Program-made: the position numbers and the translations under genes | The notes under the pieces: generated by a model | What the model saw: the letters and a program-made list of their open reading frames with translations, nothing else | Databases searched by the model: none | Told to the model about the DNA's origin: nothing | Assembly (NCBI GenBank): GCA_018239895.1 | Contig: JAFEGL010000003.1 | Span: forward strand, 124,001 to 188,000 | Direction of reading: 5' to 3' | Length of the DNA: 64,000 nt | Origin: Verrucomicrobiota bacterium | Lineage (GTDB): Bacteria > Chlamydiota > Chlamydiia > Chlamydiales > SM23-39 | Shown here: positions 35,019-43,873 of the stretch, one piece after another | Layout: every line of letters starts with the position of its first letter | Numbering within the stretch: position 1 is the first letter of the stretch

Positions 35019-36416
35019 CTCCCAACCGCCGCCCAGGGCTTTGATCAATTGGAGGGAGGATTGGTAGCGTTGTCCAAGGACGTTCATAAAGGTTCTCTTC
35101 GTATCGAGCTCGGCCCGCTTGGCGTCGATGGTGTCGAGGTAGTTGGAAACCCCTTTTGTGTAGCGAAGGTCGGTGAGAGTGTAAGTCTCGGAAGCGGCTG
35201 AGTAGGAGACTTTGAGAGAGTCGTACTGTTTCCCTTGCTGCTCGATGTTGGTGAGAGCGTCTTCAACTTCTTGGAAAGCAGAGAGGACAGTGTTTTCATA
35301 GCTCCCTTTGGCTTCGTTGAATCGAGCTACTGCAGCATCGACGTAGGAGCTGCTGCGGCCTGCATTGTAGATCACCTGCGCCATGTTGACTCCAAGCTGC
35401 CACAACCGGCTCATCCAAGTCATGAAGTTGGATAGCTCGGGGCTCGAAAAGCCGAGAGCGCTCGTGAGGGAGAATGCGGGGAAATAGGTCGAGTAGGCGA
35501 CGCCGATGAATTCGTGGAGCGAGGCCATCGTCCGCTCCGATTGGGCTACGTCGGGCCGTCTTAAGAGGATGTCGGAAGGGAGCCCTGCGGGAATTTCGGG
35601 CGGCTCGGAGAGGAGGGGCAAGGGGTCCATCTTAAATTCGGAAGCGGGTAAGCCCAGGAGGGCCGCCATGGCATTTTCAAATAGAGTCCTTTGACGCACG
35701 GTATCTTGGTACTCGGCGTCGGTATCTGAAAGTTTTTTCTCAGCTTCGAGATAGTCGAGGTAGCTGACGATACCGGCCTCATATCTGGCGCTGGTTAGTT
35801 CTAGATATTCGCGTCGGAGTTCTAAAATCGACTTGAGGAGTTCGATCTGAGTGTCTAAGGAGCGGGCATTGTAGTAGTTGCTGGCAAACTCGGTGGTTAG
35901 CGTTAGGAGAACGGCTTTCATCGCCTCATCTTGGGCTTGGACATAGATTGCGGCGGCGTTGTAGGTCCCCCGGTATTTTCCCCAGAGATCGACCTCGTAG
36001 ACCATCGAGACGGGAAGCTGATAGGTCTGTTCATGAACCCTCGTGATTGTTTTTAGGCCGGGGAAGAGGCCTTGAGGAACTCCGTAGAGCTCGATCAACT
36101 CATTGACGTTGTTGAATGAGGGATTTGCGTAGACCTGAGGATAAAGGGTCGATTTGGCGACGCCGGCGATCGCCCGCGCCTCGGCGACCTTCTCGAGAGC
36201 TACGTAGAGGTTCGGATTCTTCTCAATGACTTGCTTTTGCCACTGAGTTAACTCCTGGTCTTGGAAAACCTCCCACCAGTTGTCGACAAGGGGAACCTGC
36301 GCCGACTCGGAAGCAGCTTTCCAGTCAGTAGGCGATTCGGTCACGGGGGATTCATAGCGGGGCCCCAGATGACATCCGCTTGCCAAGAGAAGGAGGAGGA
36401 ACAGGGGCTTCTTCAT
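34977..36416 (-). CDS. TolC/NodT-type outer-membrane efflux lipoprotein
   Basis: A 479-residue outer-membrane channel subunit. The start MKKPLFLLLLLASGC is a lipoprotein signal with Cys15 as the lipidated residue. Two OEP repeats follow: DNWWEVFQDQELTQW near 45, NPNLYVALEKVAEARA, then SDILLRRPDVAQSERTMASL near 275 and a second coiled-coil half with ALTNIEQQGKQYDSL. It could serve the YbhGFSR-like exporter encoded elsewhere in this window. It is the last gene after OppA and a small membrane protein on the same strand. Confidence 0.92.
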   Translation of the reverse strand: MKKPLFLLLLLASGCHLGPRYESPVTESPTDWKAASESAQVPLVDNWWEVFQDQELTQWQKQVIEKNPNLYVALEKVAEARAIAGVAKSTLYPQVYANPSFNNVNELIELYGVPQGLFPGLKTITRVHEQTYQLPVSMVYEVDLWGKYRGTYNAAAIYVQAQDEAMKAVLLTLTTEFASNYYNARSLDTQIELLKSILELRREYLELTSARYEAGIVSYLDYLEAEKKLSDTDAEYQDTVRQRTLFENAMAALLGLPASEFKMDPLPLLSEPPEIPAGLPSDILLRRPDVAQSERTMASLHEFIGVAYSTYFPAFSLTSALGFSSPELSNFMTWMSRLWQLGVNMAQVIYNAGRSSSYVDAAVARFNEAKGSYENTVLSAFQEVEDALTNIEQQGKQYDSLKVSYSAASETYTLTDLRYTKGVSNYLDTIDAKRAELDTKRTFMNVLGQRYQSSLQLIKALGGGWESACVEDNPASQCQ

Positions 36417-36436
36417 GTTCCCCTAATAGCACAGGG

Positions 36437-36943
36437 TTATTTATGAGCCAATTGATCTAGGGCAGTTTCGATGGCGTATTTGGCCGCCGGGGGGAAAAAT
36501 TGGAAGAAGAGGTCGCACTTTTTCATCCGCCCCATCTGCTTGAGTTGAGCTACTGACAGTTTGGGATTTAGGATCGTCACTTTATCGTTCCACTCCCTCT
36601 TGAAGACCAGGCCGATCCCATCTTTTTTTTCTACGACTTTATCGATGATGCTAAGGGGGATGAGGAGCGATTTTTTTCCTTGGGTTCCGTAAATGAGATG
36701 GGTCTCATCAATTCGTAAACTGTTGGGGTTGCGGTGGATTTTCCAAATTCGGTACAGGTGAAAGGTAAAAATGACGAGTCCCAAAAGGGATAGCCAGAAG
36801 AAACTTTTAAGATCTCTAGGTGTTCTTCCTGACACCCAATCAATACAAAATATCATAGCAATTGCAGCGAGCATGCCTAAAAGCTGCTCAAGAATCAGCC
36901 GCTTGACGGCCCGGAAGCTTATACGGGTTAGGAAGTGGCCCAT
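36437..36943 (-). CDS. Hypothetical membrane protein with two helices
   Basis: A 168-residue protein with a basic N-terminus, two membrane helices (about 18-35 and 47-65) and a cytoplasmic domain of about 100 residues, reminiscent of a PH-like fold of small bacterial membrane proteins (strands IDETHLIYGTQG, KKSLLIPLSII). Not assigned to a family with certainty. Its ATG directly follows the oppA stop with no gap, so it is co-translated. Confidence 0.6.
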   Translation of the reverse strand: MGHFLTRISFRAVKRLILEQLLGMLAAIAMIFCIDWVSGRTPRDLKSFFWLSLLGLVIFTFHLYRIWKIHRNPNSLRIDETHLIYGTQGKKSLLIPLSIIDKVVEKKDGIGLVFKREWNDKVTILNPKLSVAQLKQMGRMKKCDLFFQFFPPAAKYAIETALDQLAHK

Positions 36944-38521
36944 TCAATAGCTCTTTTTTGCGGTGTCGATCGAAATCCTCTCAAAATATATGTGGCCTAG
37001 AGGAGATACGGCAAAGCCGCGGACGTAGGGATGGAGCAAGAAGACGTAGTTGTCATGGAAAAGACCCGTGACCGGCATCTCATCGATGAGAAGCCGCTCC
37101 GCCTCTTGGATTTTAGCTAGATATCCGGTCCGATCGGGGGCCTGGAGGGCTTGCTGGATCAATTTGTTGTATTCGGCGCTTTGCCACTTGGAATAGTTCC
37201 GATGGTTGGTCCGATCTTGGAACCGCTCAAGGATATTCATCGGATCTCCATAGTCGGCTAGCCAGACAAAGATCCCGATGGAGTACTTGCCGGTCTTGGA
37301 TCTCTCTTGGAGAGACTTGAAGTCGATCCCTTCGATCGTTATCCGGACGCCGAAGAGCTTCGACCATCTCTCTTGGAGTTCCTGAGCGAGGAGGTGGTTC
37401 AGTTCGCTGGCGACATACATGAAGGAGATGTCCGTTAGATCTTTCGGGTGGACTTTGAGCTCGTCTAGGGCCTTTTGAAAATATTCTTTAGCTTTCTTGG
37501 CGTCGTCATCGGTAAAAAGGGAGGTTTCTTGATTCGGGACTAGGATGGGAGGGATGATGTTGAGAGCCTCTTTTTCATAAAGCTGGGTGATCTGCTCTAC
37601 GATCTCTTTCCGGCTCACGGCATAAGCAAAAGCTCGGCGCAGATTGGCGTTATTGAAGGGAAAGGAGGCAGTATTGAAGGCGAGGAATTTGGTCATTGCA
37701 ACCGGATACACAGAGGCCAATTTCTTCTTCTCGATATCTTCGTGCAGAATCGTCGGGAAAAGAGAGAGCGGGGCCCCGACTAGATCGAAGTGGCCGCTTG
37801 CATACATATGAAGGGCCGCCATCTCTCTGGGAATGATCTCGATGGCAATCTGGTTGAGCTTCACATCGGAGGCGTGGAGATAGCTGGGGTTTTTCTCCAG
37901 AATGATCTCCTGGTTCAGCCTCCATTCTTTGAGAGTAAAAGGGCCGTTGGAGACGATATTCTTGGAGTCGTCGATGCTCTCGTGCACGGGGAGGAGAACG
38001 GATGAGGCTACTATTTGGAGAAAGTAGGGTGAGGGGGCCTCGAGCTCAACCTGGAGCGTTTGAGAATCTAAGGCACGAATGCCGACCTCATTGAGTGAGG
38101 CAGCGCCCTTTTTTGTTTTTTCAGCATTTTTTATCGAGTAGAGCAGGTAGGCGTCGGGGCAAGGAAACTTGGGGCTGAGAAGGCTTTTCCAACTCCTTTC
38201 GAAATCGTAGGCAGTGACAGGATCTCCATTGGACCAGGTCGCTTTATCCAAATGGAAGGTGTAGGTCGTCCGATCGTTAGAGATTTCGTATGATTTCGCT
38301 TGTGCGGGCGATAGGCTCATATCGGGATTCAACTTCAAGAGCCCTTCGTAAAGCATGAAATGGATTTGAGTAGCGACGGTTTCGTTCCCGATCCGGGGGT
38401 CAAGAGAAACGGGCTCTTTGACTAGGCTGAATCTTAGGCTCTGCTCCTTTTTTTCAGGTTTTTGGCAAGAGATAAAAGAACACATAATTGCTCCTAAAAA
38501 CAACAGCCATGTTTTGACCAT
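36944..38521 (-). CDS. Oligopeptide ABC transporter substrate-binding lipoprotein (OppA-like)
   Basis: A 525-residue family 5 solute-binding protein. A lipobox SFISC places Cys19 as the lipid anchor. Family signatures EPVSLDPRIGNETVATQIHF near 36, YTFHLDKATWSNGDPVTAYDFERSW near 90 (given in part: WSNGDPVTAYDF), and NANLRRAFAYAVSRKEIV near 295 are present. Binds peptides for import; no permease gene lies next to it, as is common for the multiple oppA copies of chlamydiae. Confidence 0.93.
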   Translation of the reverse strand: MVKTWLLFLGAIMCSFISCQKPEKKEQSLRFSLVKEPVSLDPRIGNETVATQIHFMLYEGLLKLNPDMSLSPAQAKSYEISNDRTTYTFHLDKATWSNGDPVTAYDFERSWKSLLSPKFPCPDAYLLYSIKNAEKTKKGAASLNEVGIRALDSQTLQVELEAPSPYFLQIVASSVLLPVHESIDDSKNIVSNGPFTLKEWRLNQEIILEKNPSYLHASDVKLNQIAIEIIPREMAALHMYASGHFDLVGAPLSLFPTILHEDIEKKKLASVYPVAMTKFLAFNTASFPFNNANLRRAFAYAVSRKEIVEQITQLYEKEALNIIPPILVPNQETSLFTDDDAKKAKEYFQKALDELKVHPKDLTDISFMYVASELNHLLAQELQERWSKLFGVRITIEGIDFKSLQERSKTGKYSIGIFVWLADYGDPMNILERFQDRTNHRNYSKWQSAEYNKLIQQALQAPDRTGYLAKIQEAERLLIDEMPVTGLFHDNYVFLLHPYVRGFAVSPLGHIYFERISIDTAKKSY

Positions 38522-38599
38522 CTTGGCTCCATGAAAAAAGGTAGAGAAAAACGATAGCTTTTAGCAGATTATTTTTTCACCTAAATTCGGGAGAAAATT

Positions 38600-38950
38600 A
38601 TGTCGGCTACTCTCGAGGCATCTTTGAAAAAACGCGCGCTCTTGTTTGCAGATTTTTTTACGAAAAAAGATGCTCTGGGCATCGGAGAATTATTGGACGA
38701 CCATTTTTCCTTGTTCGATCCTGCATTGAAATGGGTTCAAGGGAAAAGAGCTGTCGTAGAACTGCTGCAACAACAGTTTGCCGACGCAAAAGCCGTAAAT
38801 TATCAGGTCGTCCGAGCTTTTCAAGATGGAAATACGTCGATCCTCGAGTTTGTCCTAACCATGGATCAAAAAACTTTTGTGGGGGTCGATTTCATAGAAA
38901 GGAAAGAGGGGAAAATGATTGAGCTGCTCTGCCATTTCAACCCGCCTTGA
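38600..38950 (+). CDS. NTF2/SnoaL-like small protein
   Basis: A 116-residue protein with the cone-shaped NTF2-like pattern: N-terminal helix, LLDDHFSLFDPALKWVQGKRAVVELL (part of it: FSLFDPALKW) and three closing beta strands (VNYQVVRAFQ, TSILEFVLTM, VDFIERKEGK). Catalytic role cannot be assigned. A GGGAGAAA ribosome site precedes the ATG. It runs divergently from oppA and converges on the next gene two bases away. Confidence 0.6.
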   Translation: MSATLEASLKKRALLFADFFTKKDALGIGELLDDHFSLFDPALKWVQGKRAVVELLQQQFADAKAVNYQVVRAFQDGNTSILEFVLTMDQKTFVGVDFIERKEGKMIELLCHFNPP

Positions 38951-38952
38951 AT

Positions 38953-39921
38953 TTACTTCAAGGCCTCGGCGAAAATTCTAAGATCTGGGTCTTTTGGATC
39001 TAGGGCTGTTGTTTTCTTGTCCCTTTTCTTCATGAGCCGCTCGATGGCCGCTTCAATTTCGTCTTTGTCAAGTCGCCGGTAATAGTCGGCTGTGATCTCC
39101 ATCAATTCTTGAAATTCATCTTCCGATTGAATCTGTGAGAGAATTTTTTGGATGACCGCGATAAAAAGGGGGTGTTCGCCGCTGACAGCCAGGAAGCTGA
39201 GCATTTCAAAGAGAAAAGCGGTGTCGTTAATCGGATTTTGATCGAGAATCCGGGCCATTTCCGCATTCGCTTTGGCCGGATCGGTGAAAGAAATCATGCG
39301 AGCTTTGAGAAATTCAAACCAGATCGGCTCGGTTGTAAAGGGGCAATACCCTTCAATTAACTCTGAGGCGTAGATAGTGTTTCCTGTATCGAGAAGATCT
39401 GTAATATAATCGTATAAAAATCCTTCGACATCGTGGGCGCAGAAATTGCAAATGGCTTGGAAAATTTCTGCAGGCTCGGCGCCATTGTCAACATTTTCAT
39501 CCAATATTTCTTTCAGATTGGCCAAAGCGTCTTGAATCGGCTCGTCGCTTTCCAATTGTCCTTTATCGTAGAGAAAAATCCGGTTGTCGAGCTCATCGCA
39601 AAAGATCGAGAGCGATTGTTTTTCTGGGAGCAGCCGTCTCCAAAGTTCAAAAATAATGAGATAGACTTGATCGCTTTCCTTAGGATTTAGCGCCTCTTCA
39701 AGAAAAATTTCTGTTAAATCTTCCGGGGTATCGCAAGCCTCGGCAAAAGAGGCGAAGGTGTGTTTTTCCAAGAGTATCCCGAAACGGGTCAGCTTCTGAA
39801 ATAGCGATTCGATCGGGATTTCCCGCAAATCTTCGACGGCCCACGGTTCGACATCGACCGATGTGTCCTCTTGGGCGTTTAGCCGTATCAGATTGTAGAG
39901 TGCTTTTGTCTGAAGATTCAT
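38953..39921 (-). CDS. Hypothetical acidic helical protein
   Basis: A 322-residue, strongly acidic, all-helical protein without signal or membrane helix. The periodic pairs of short helices (for example DPAKANAEMARILDQNPIND) resemble TPR-like repeats, but no canonical TPR can be confirmed. Low similarity to known families by eye; possibly chlamydia-specific. Confidence 0.6.
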   Translation of the reverse strand: MNLQTKALYNLIRLNAQEDTSVDVEPWAVEDLREIPIESLFQKLTRFGILLEKHTFASFAEACDTPEDLTEIFLEEALNPKESDQVYLIIFELWRRLLPEKQSLSIFCDELDNRIFLYDKGQLESDEPIQDALANLKEILDENVDNGAEPAEIFQAICNFCAHDVEGFLYDYITDLLDTGNTIYASELIEGYCPFTTEPIWFEFLKARMISFTDPAKANAEMARILDQNPINDTAFLFEMLSFLAVSGEHPLFIAVIQKILSQIQSEDEFQELMEITADYYRRLDKDEIEAAIERLMKKRDKKTTALDPKDPDLRIFAEALK

Positions 39922-39969
39922 AATTTATTTCAAATATTATATCATGTACGATCTAACGTCAAAGAAAGT

Positions 39970-40449
39970 TTGTTTTTTAATTTTTGGGCCAGCTTGAAAT
40001 ATACACAAAAAAAACCATTTGTCCTTTTAGAGATCCTCATTGCTTTTACCATCTTAGCCCTTTGTATTGCCCCCCTGGTTGGAAAACCGGTCGAGCTTTA
40101 CCGGAACCAGATGAACGCTCTGTTGGAGGTCGAAAAGCAGCGGCTGGCCGACCTCTCCTATGCAGAAATCAAGGTTCTTCTCCTGAATAACCAGATTCCC
40201 TGGGATAAGCTCCCTTCTAAAAAAGAGAAGAAGATAGAATACCCTCTTTCACCCGCTATTGTCCAGATTCCTCATTGCGAACCTAGGGCCATTGAGAGAT
40301 CCTTCGTCCTATTGTGCAAGGGAGAAAAGGTCAGTAAAAGCAACGAGACACTCCGCCTATTCTACATAGAGGTCAAGTTCCACCCCTATAAAGAGAAGGG
40401 GGTCAAATACCGATATCGGGCCATCGCCAAAAAGAGCAACGCCGTTTAA
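39970..40449 (+). CDS. Pseudopilin-like protein (type II secretion/pilus type)
   Basis: A 159-residue protein with a prepilin-type N-terminus: short basic leader, then KPFVLLEILIAFTILAL, where Phe would follow the cleavage site and Glu is the conserved +5 residue. One N-terminal helix, then a soluble domain. TTG at 39970 is used; TTG at 39994 would give a shorter eight-residue leader. It is the first of three such genes, matching the chlamydial pseudopilin cluster near the type II secretion genes, but here separated from the other two by an OPT transporter. Confidence 0.75.
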   Translation: MFFNFWASLKYTQKKPFVLLEILIAFTILALCIAPLVGKPVELYRNQMNALLEVEKQRLADLSYAEIKVLLLNNQIPWDKLPSKKEKKIEYPLSPAIVQIPHCEPRAIERSFVLLCKGEKVSKSNETLRLFYIEVKFHPYKEKGVKYRYRAIAKKSNAV

Positions 40450-40474
40450 CGAATGTAAAACCGCTTTACATTCG
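40450..40474. other. Ten-base-pair perfect hairpin between pseudopilin and OPT genes
   Basis: CGAATGTAAA-ACCGC-TTTACATTCG begins directly after the pseudopilin stop codon. No T-run follows on either strand, so it may be a messenger-stability or attenuation element rather than a simple terminator. The AAGGAG of the OPT gene follows 35 bases later. Confidence 0.55.
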
Positions 40475-40521
40475 GAGAAAAAAGCTGCATAGGAGGGAAT
40501 AGGTTTTAAGGAGCTTCGTCC

Positions 40522-42369
40522 ATGTCCCATTCGGAAGAGTTTCATCCTCACGTGCCGGCTCACTCCACCATGAGGGAGTTTACGCCGAGAGCTACGATTT
40601 TAGGGATGCTTTTTGGATTCTTATTCGCCATTGCCAATGCCTACTTGGCTCTGAAGGTTGGGACGACGGTCTCGGCTTCGATCCCTGCAGCAATCATGTC
40701 GATGGCTCTCCTTAAATTGCTTTTTAAAAACGCGACGATCCTCGAAAACAATATCGTTCAGACGATTGCGACTGTCGGCGAAGGGTTGGCAGCCGGAGTA
40801 GTCTTCACAATCCCCGCTTTGATTCTTCTCGGGGACGAACCTTCCATTGGCCGAATTTTCCTCCTCTCCGCTTTGGGTGGAGTCTTGGGGATCTTATTCA
40901 TGATCCCGATGCGCCGCTTCATCATCGTCCAAGAACACAAGAAACTTCCCTTCCCTGAAGGGACCGCTTGCGCTGAAATCTTGAAGGCGGGCGAAGCGAG
41001 CAGCAAAGCAGCTGTGATGGCAACTTGGGGGATCTTGGTCGGCGGAATTTATAAAATTCTTTCCAACGCCCTCTTTGTCTGGAAAGAGGTTCCTGCCTGG
41101 ACTTTCTTTAGAAAAACAGAATTTACGATCGATGGGACTCCGGCCCTGCTCGGAGTGGGCTATATCATCGGCCCCAGGATCTCCAGCTTGATGTTTTCAG
41201 GTGGGATCATCGCCTGGTGGGTCCTTATCCCTCTGATTAAAATTTTCGGTCTGGGTGAATCGACCGTCTATCCTTCGACAACCCCAATCGCTGAAATGGG
41301 TGTCGAGTCGATTTGGAATAGCTATGTCCGCTACATCGGCGCTGGGACCATCGCCTTTGGCGGGATCTTGGGACTCATGCGGATCGCTCCGCTAGTTTAC
41401 AAGACGATCCATGTCGGGATCAAAGAACTCATCCATAGCTTTAAAGGAAAAGGGCATGTTCCTCGGACAGACCTAGATATATCGATGTCTTGGCTGATTC
41501 CCGGTTCGATTGCGATTATTTTGGCTCTTTGGCTGATTCCTTCTTTGCCTATGAATTTCTTTACGATCATTTTGCTTGTGGTTTTGGGATTCTTCTTTGT
41601 TGCCGTCACGTGCCTCACGGTGGGGATCGTCGGCTCCACTTCTAACCCCGTTTCTGGGATGACTATCACGACGCTGCTGGTCACTTGCATTATCTTTGTC
41701 CTTTTGGGCTGGACCGAAAGGATCTACCTCATCTCTGCCATCACGATGGGATGCGTCGCTTGTTGCGCGATTTGTATGGCGGGGACGACTTCGCAGGATT
41801 TGAAAACGGGCTATCTTTTAGGAGCGACTCCGAGATCCCAGCAGATTGCCGAGATTTTTGGAGTGGCTATCCCGGCGTTGGCCTTGGGTTATACAGTCTA
41901 TATCCTCAATCAGGCTTATGGGATCGGCTCGGTCCATATGCCAGCTCCTCAAGCGACCTTGATGTCGATGATCGCGCAAGGAGTCATCAGCGGCGGTCTG
42001 CCTTACGCCTTAGTGGGGGTGGGGGTCATGATTGGGGTAATCATGGCTTTTTTGAGGATCCCCGTCCTCCCGTTTGCCCTCGGTGTTTATTTGCCTCTTT
42101 CGCTGACTAGTGCTATGATGGTCGGCGCTCTAGCTAGGGCTTATGTCGACAGAAAATCTACCGATCTCATCGACCAGGAAAGAGGCATTTTGCTCGCCTC
42201 GGGGCTCATTGGAGGAGATGCGTGCATCGGAATTGTTATAGCGCTGCTAGTCGTTCTCGGAGTGATCCCGGTCGATGCGCCTGCCTTGTTGCCCGATTGG
42301 ACCAGCCTCGCTCTCTACCTTTTACTCGGATGCGGTCTTGCCTATTTCACCGTCAAAAAAGGGCGATGA
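40522..42369 (+). CDS. OPT family oligopeptide transporter
   Basis: A 615-residue inner-membrane protein with about 14-16 hydrophobic segments, preceded by AAGGAG. The N-terminal FTPRATILGMLFGFLFAIANAYLALKVGTTVSASIPAA region (in part: AIANAYLALKVGTT) and the GDEPSIGR, GATPRSQQIAEIFG and LPLSLTSAMMVGALAR blocks are typical of the bacterial OPT family, proton-coupled importers of peptides or metal chelates. The stop overlaps the following pseudopilin start (ATGA), so it is part of the pseudopilin operon. Confidence 0.93.
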   Translation: MSHSEEFHPHVPAHSTMREFTPRATILGMLFGFLFAIANAYLALKVGTTVSASIPAAIMSMALLKLLFKNATILENNIVQTIATVGEGLAAGVVFTIPALILLGDEPSIGRIFLLSALGGVLGILFMIPMRRFIIVQEHKKLPFPEGTACAEILKAGEASSKAAVMATWGILVGGIYKILSNALFVWKEVPAWTFFRKTEFTIDGTPALLGVGYIIGPRISSLMFSGGIIAWWVLIPLIKIFGLGESTVYPSTTPIAEMGVESIWNSYVRYIGAGTIAFGGILGLMRIAPLVYKTIHVGIKELIHSFKGKGHVPRTDLDISMSWLIPGSIAIILALWLIPSLPMNFFTIILLVVLGFFFVAVTCLTVGIVGSTSNPVSGMTITTLLVTCIIFVLLGWTERIYLISAITMGCVACCAICMAGTTSQDLKTGYLLGATPRSQQIAEIFGVAIPALALGYTVYILNQAYGIGSVHMPAPQATLMSMIAQGVISGGLPYALVGVGVMIGVIMAFLRIPVLPFALGVYLPLSLTSAMMVGALARAYVDRKSTDLIDQERGILLASGLIGGDACIGIVIALLVVLGVIPVDAPALLPDWTSLALYLLLGCGLAYFTVKKGR

Positions 42370-42989
42370 TCCTTTTCGAGATCCTGATCGGTCTCGGCTT
42401 ATTGACTTTGCTCCTCTCTCTCCTTTTTTCATTTTTTACCTCGAATGCAAAAATGGAGGTGAAATTGGAAAAGGCTCAAAAGACTCTTCTAGAACGGCAG
42501 CATTTGCAAAATAGGCTCCAATCTGTTTTAACGTCGATTGTCCCTCGAGCATCCGGCGAAGAAAAGGCCTCCCTCTACACGCAGAAGATCGGCAAGGAAG
42601 GCTCGCAAAATCTCGCAATCTATTTTGACAACGGAATCGACCCTGATCCTGCTTTTAGCGGACCTATCGTCGGCAGAATCTTTCTCGATCAAGAAAACCG
42701 TCTCTGCCTGGCTCTTTGGCCGGAAGACCGAAAGAAAAACCCTGAATTCCGGGAAGAAATTCTACTCCAAAACGTCACCGCCTTTACCTTCCGTTTCCTG
42801 ACTCGTACGATCGAAGATAAGATCGTTTGGGAATCGGATCGGCCAAAACAAAAGAGGCAGCCGCTCCCCTCCATCATTCGTCTCGATGTCTGGCAGGGTA
42901 TTGACAAAAAAGATGAACCAAATCTTAATTTTGCTTTTATCTTGCCATCACAGGAACCTGCGATCACTTACGGAAAGAAAAAAACATGA
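42366..42989 (+). CDS. Pseudopilin-like protein, second copy
   Basis: A 207-residue protein starting at MILFEILIGLGLLTLLLSLLF: the conserved Glu lies at residue 5 and a single long helix follows, so the leader is only about two to three residues or is missing. The remainder is a soluble domain with beta strands (NLAIYFDNGI, VGRIFLDQEN, RLCLALWPED). This corresponds to the chlamydial pseudopilin-like hypotheticals near the type II secretion genes. Overlaps both neighbours by four bases. Confidence 0.7.
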   Translation: MILFEILIGLGLLTLLLSLLFSFFTSNAKMEVKLEKAQKTLLERQHLQNRLQSVLTSIVPRASGEEKASLYTQKIGKEGSQNLAIYFDNGIDPDPAFSGPIVGRIFLDQENRLCLALWPEDRKKNPEFREEILLQNVTAFTFRFLTRTIEDKIVWESDRPKQKRQPLPSIIRLDVWQGIDKKDEPNLNFAFILPSQEPAITYGKKKT

Positions 42990-43873
42990 ACATCCTGGGT
43001 TTGGTTTTTTCTATTCTTCTGATCCTCTCTTTCGGGTTCTATGCCTGCTGGGACAAGATGATTCTGACCCGAAAAATAGATGCGACTTTTATTGGTCAAG
43101 CGAATGTATCGCGCCAACTTCAAAATGCCTACGAGAGTCAAATTTACAATCGAACAGGCAAGCTGACCGAATTCAAGGGGAAAAAAGAAAAAAAAGAGAA
43201 GCCCGAAAAAGAAGAGAAAGAGATTCCCGAGCCTCCGAAAATCAATCCCGAATGCGCTCGGTTCAATCTTTGGCTTTTGATCGAAAAGGGGAGGGAAAGT
43301 CAGCGGCTTCTCTACGATCAGCTCGCCCATATGCTTCGACTCTTTTATAAAGACGCCCTTTTCCCCGAATCCCCGCGGCTCGAATACCGATTTTTAGATA
43401 CCTGGATCGCCCACATCAAACTGGCGATCGCCGAAAGCTCGAATCAGCCGATTCTCCTGGAGAAAATCGATCTCAAAAACCCCTCTTTGCAGATTCTCTA
43501 CTACCACATGTTGAGGGGTGCTGAGGGGAAATATCCTGTTTTGCTCGATTTCGTGAAGGTAGCGCAAATGAGCGAAAAATCTCCTGAAAAACTGTGTTTG
43601 ACTCACGCCACTCCCGAAATGCTCTCTGTTTTTTTTGGCAAGGCAGCCGAGGCGGTTTACAAAGAGCTTCACGGTGAAAACCTAGCTGTGACAAACGAAA
43701 TCATCGAAGATATCTGCCGAAGACATAGCCACACTCTTTTCGATAACAAAATCTTCGATCTGGTGGCGGTCACAACTCCGAAACACAATTCATCCAATGA
43801 GATGATCTTGGTCGAGGAGGATGAGGCGACAAAGATCTCGTTTAGAAGAAAAGTCCAGATGACAAAATTATAA
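42986..43873 (+). CDS. Conserved chlamydial hypothetical protein of the pseudopilin cluster
   Basis: A 295-residue protein with an N-terminal membrane helix (residues 3-24), then a Lys/Glu-rich linker (KGKKEKKEKPEKEEKE) and a helical soluble domain. Third gene of the pseudopilin cluster, started within the stop of the previous one (ATGA). Likely a minor pseudopilin-type or assembly component (GspK-like position), but no motif proves it. Overlaps the convergent kinase gene by six bases. Confidence 0.65.
   Translation: MNILGLVFSILLILSFGFYACWDKMILTRKIDATFIGQANVSRQLQNAYESQIYNRTGKLTEFKGKKEKKEKPEKEEKEIPEPPKINPECARFNLWLLIEKGRESQRLLYDQLAHMLRLFYKDALFPESPRLEYRFLDTWIAHIKLAIAESSNQPILLEKIDLKNPSLQILYYHMLRGAEGKYPVLLDFVKVAQMSEKSPEKLCLTHATPEMLSVFFGKAAEAVYKELHGENLAVTNEIIEDICRRHSHTLFDNKIFDLVAVTTPKHNSSNEMILVEEDEATKISFRRKVQMTKL

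Noticed and set aside
39944-39997. Tiny frame starting at ATG 39944
   Set aside because: Only 17 codons in a different frame from the pseudopilin gene; no support for translation.
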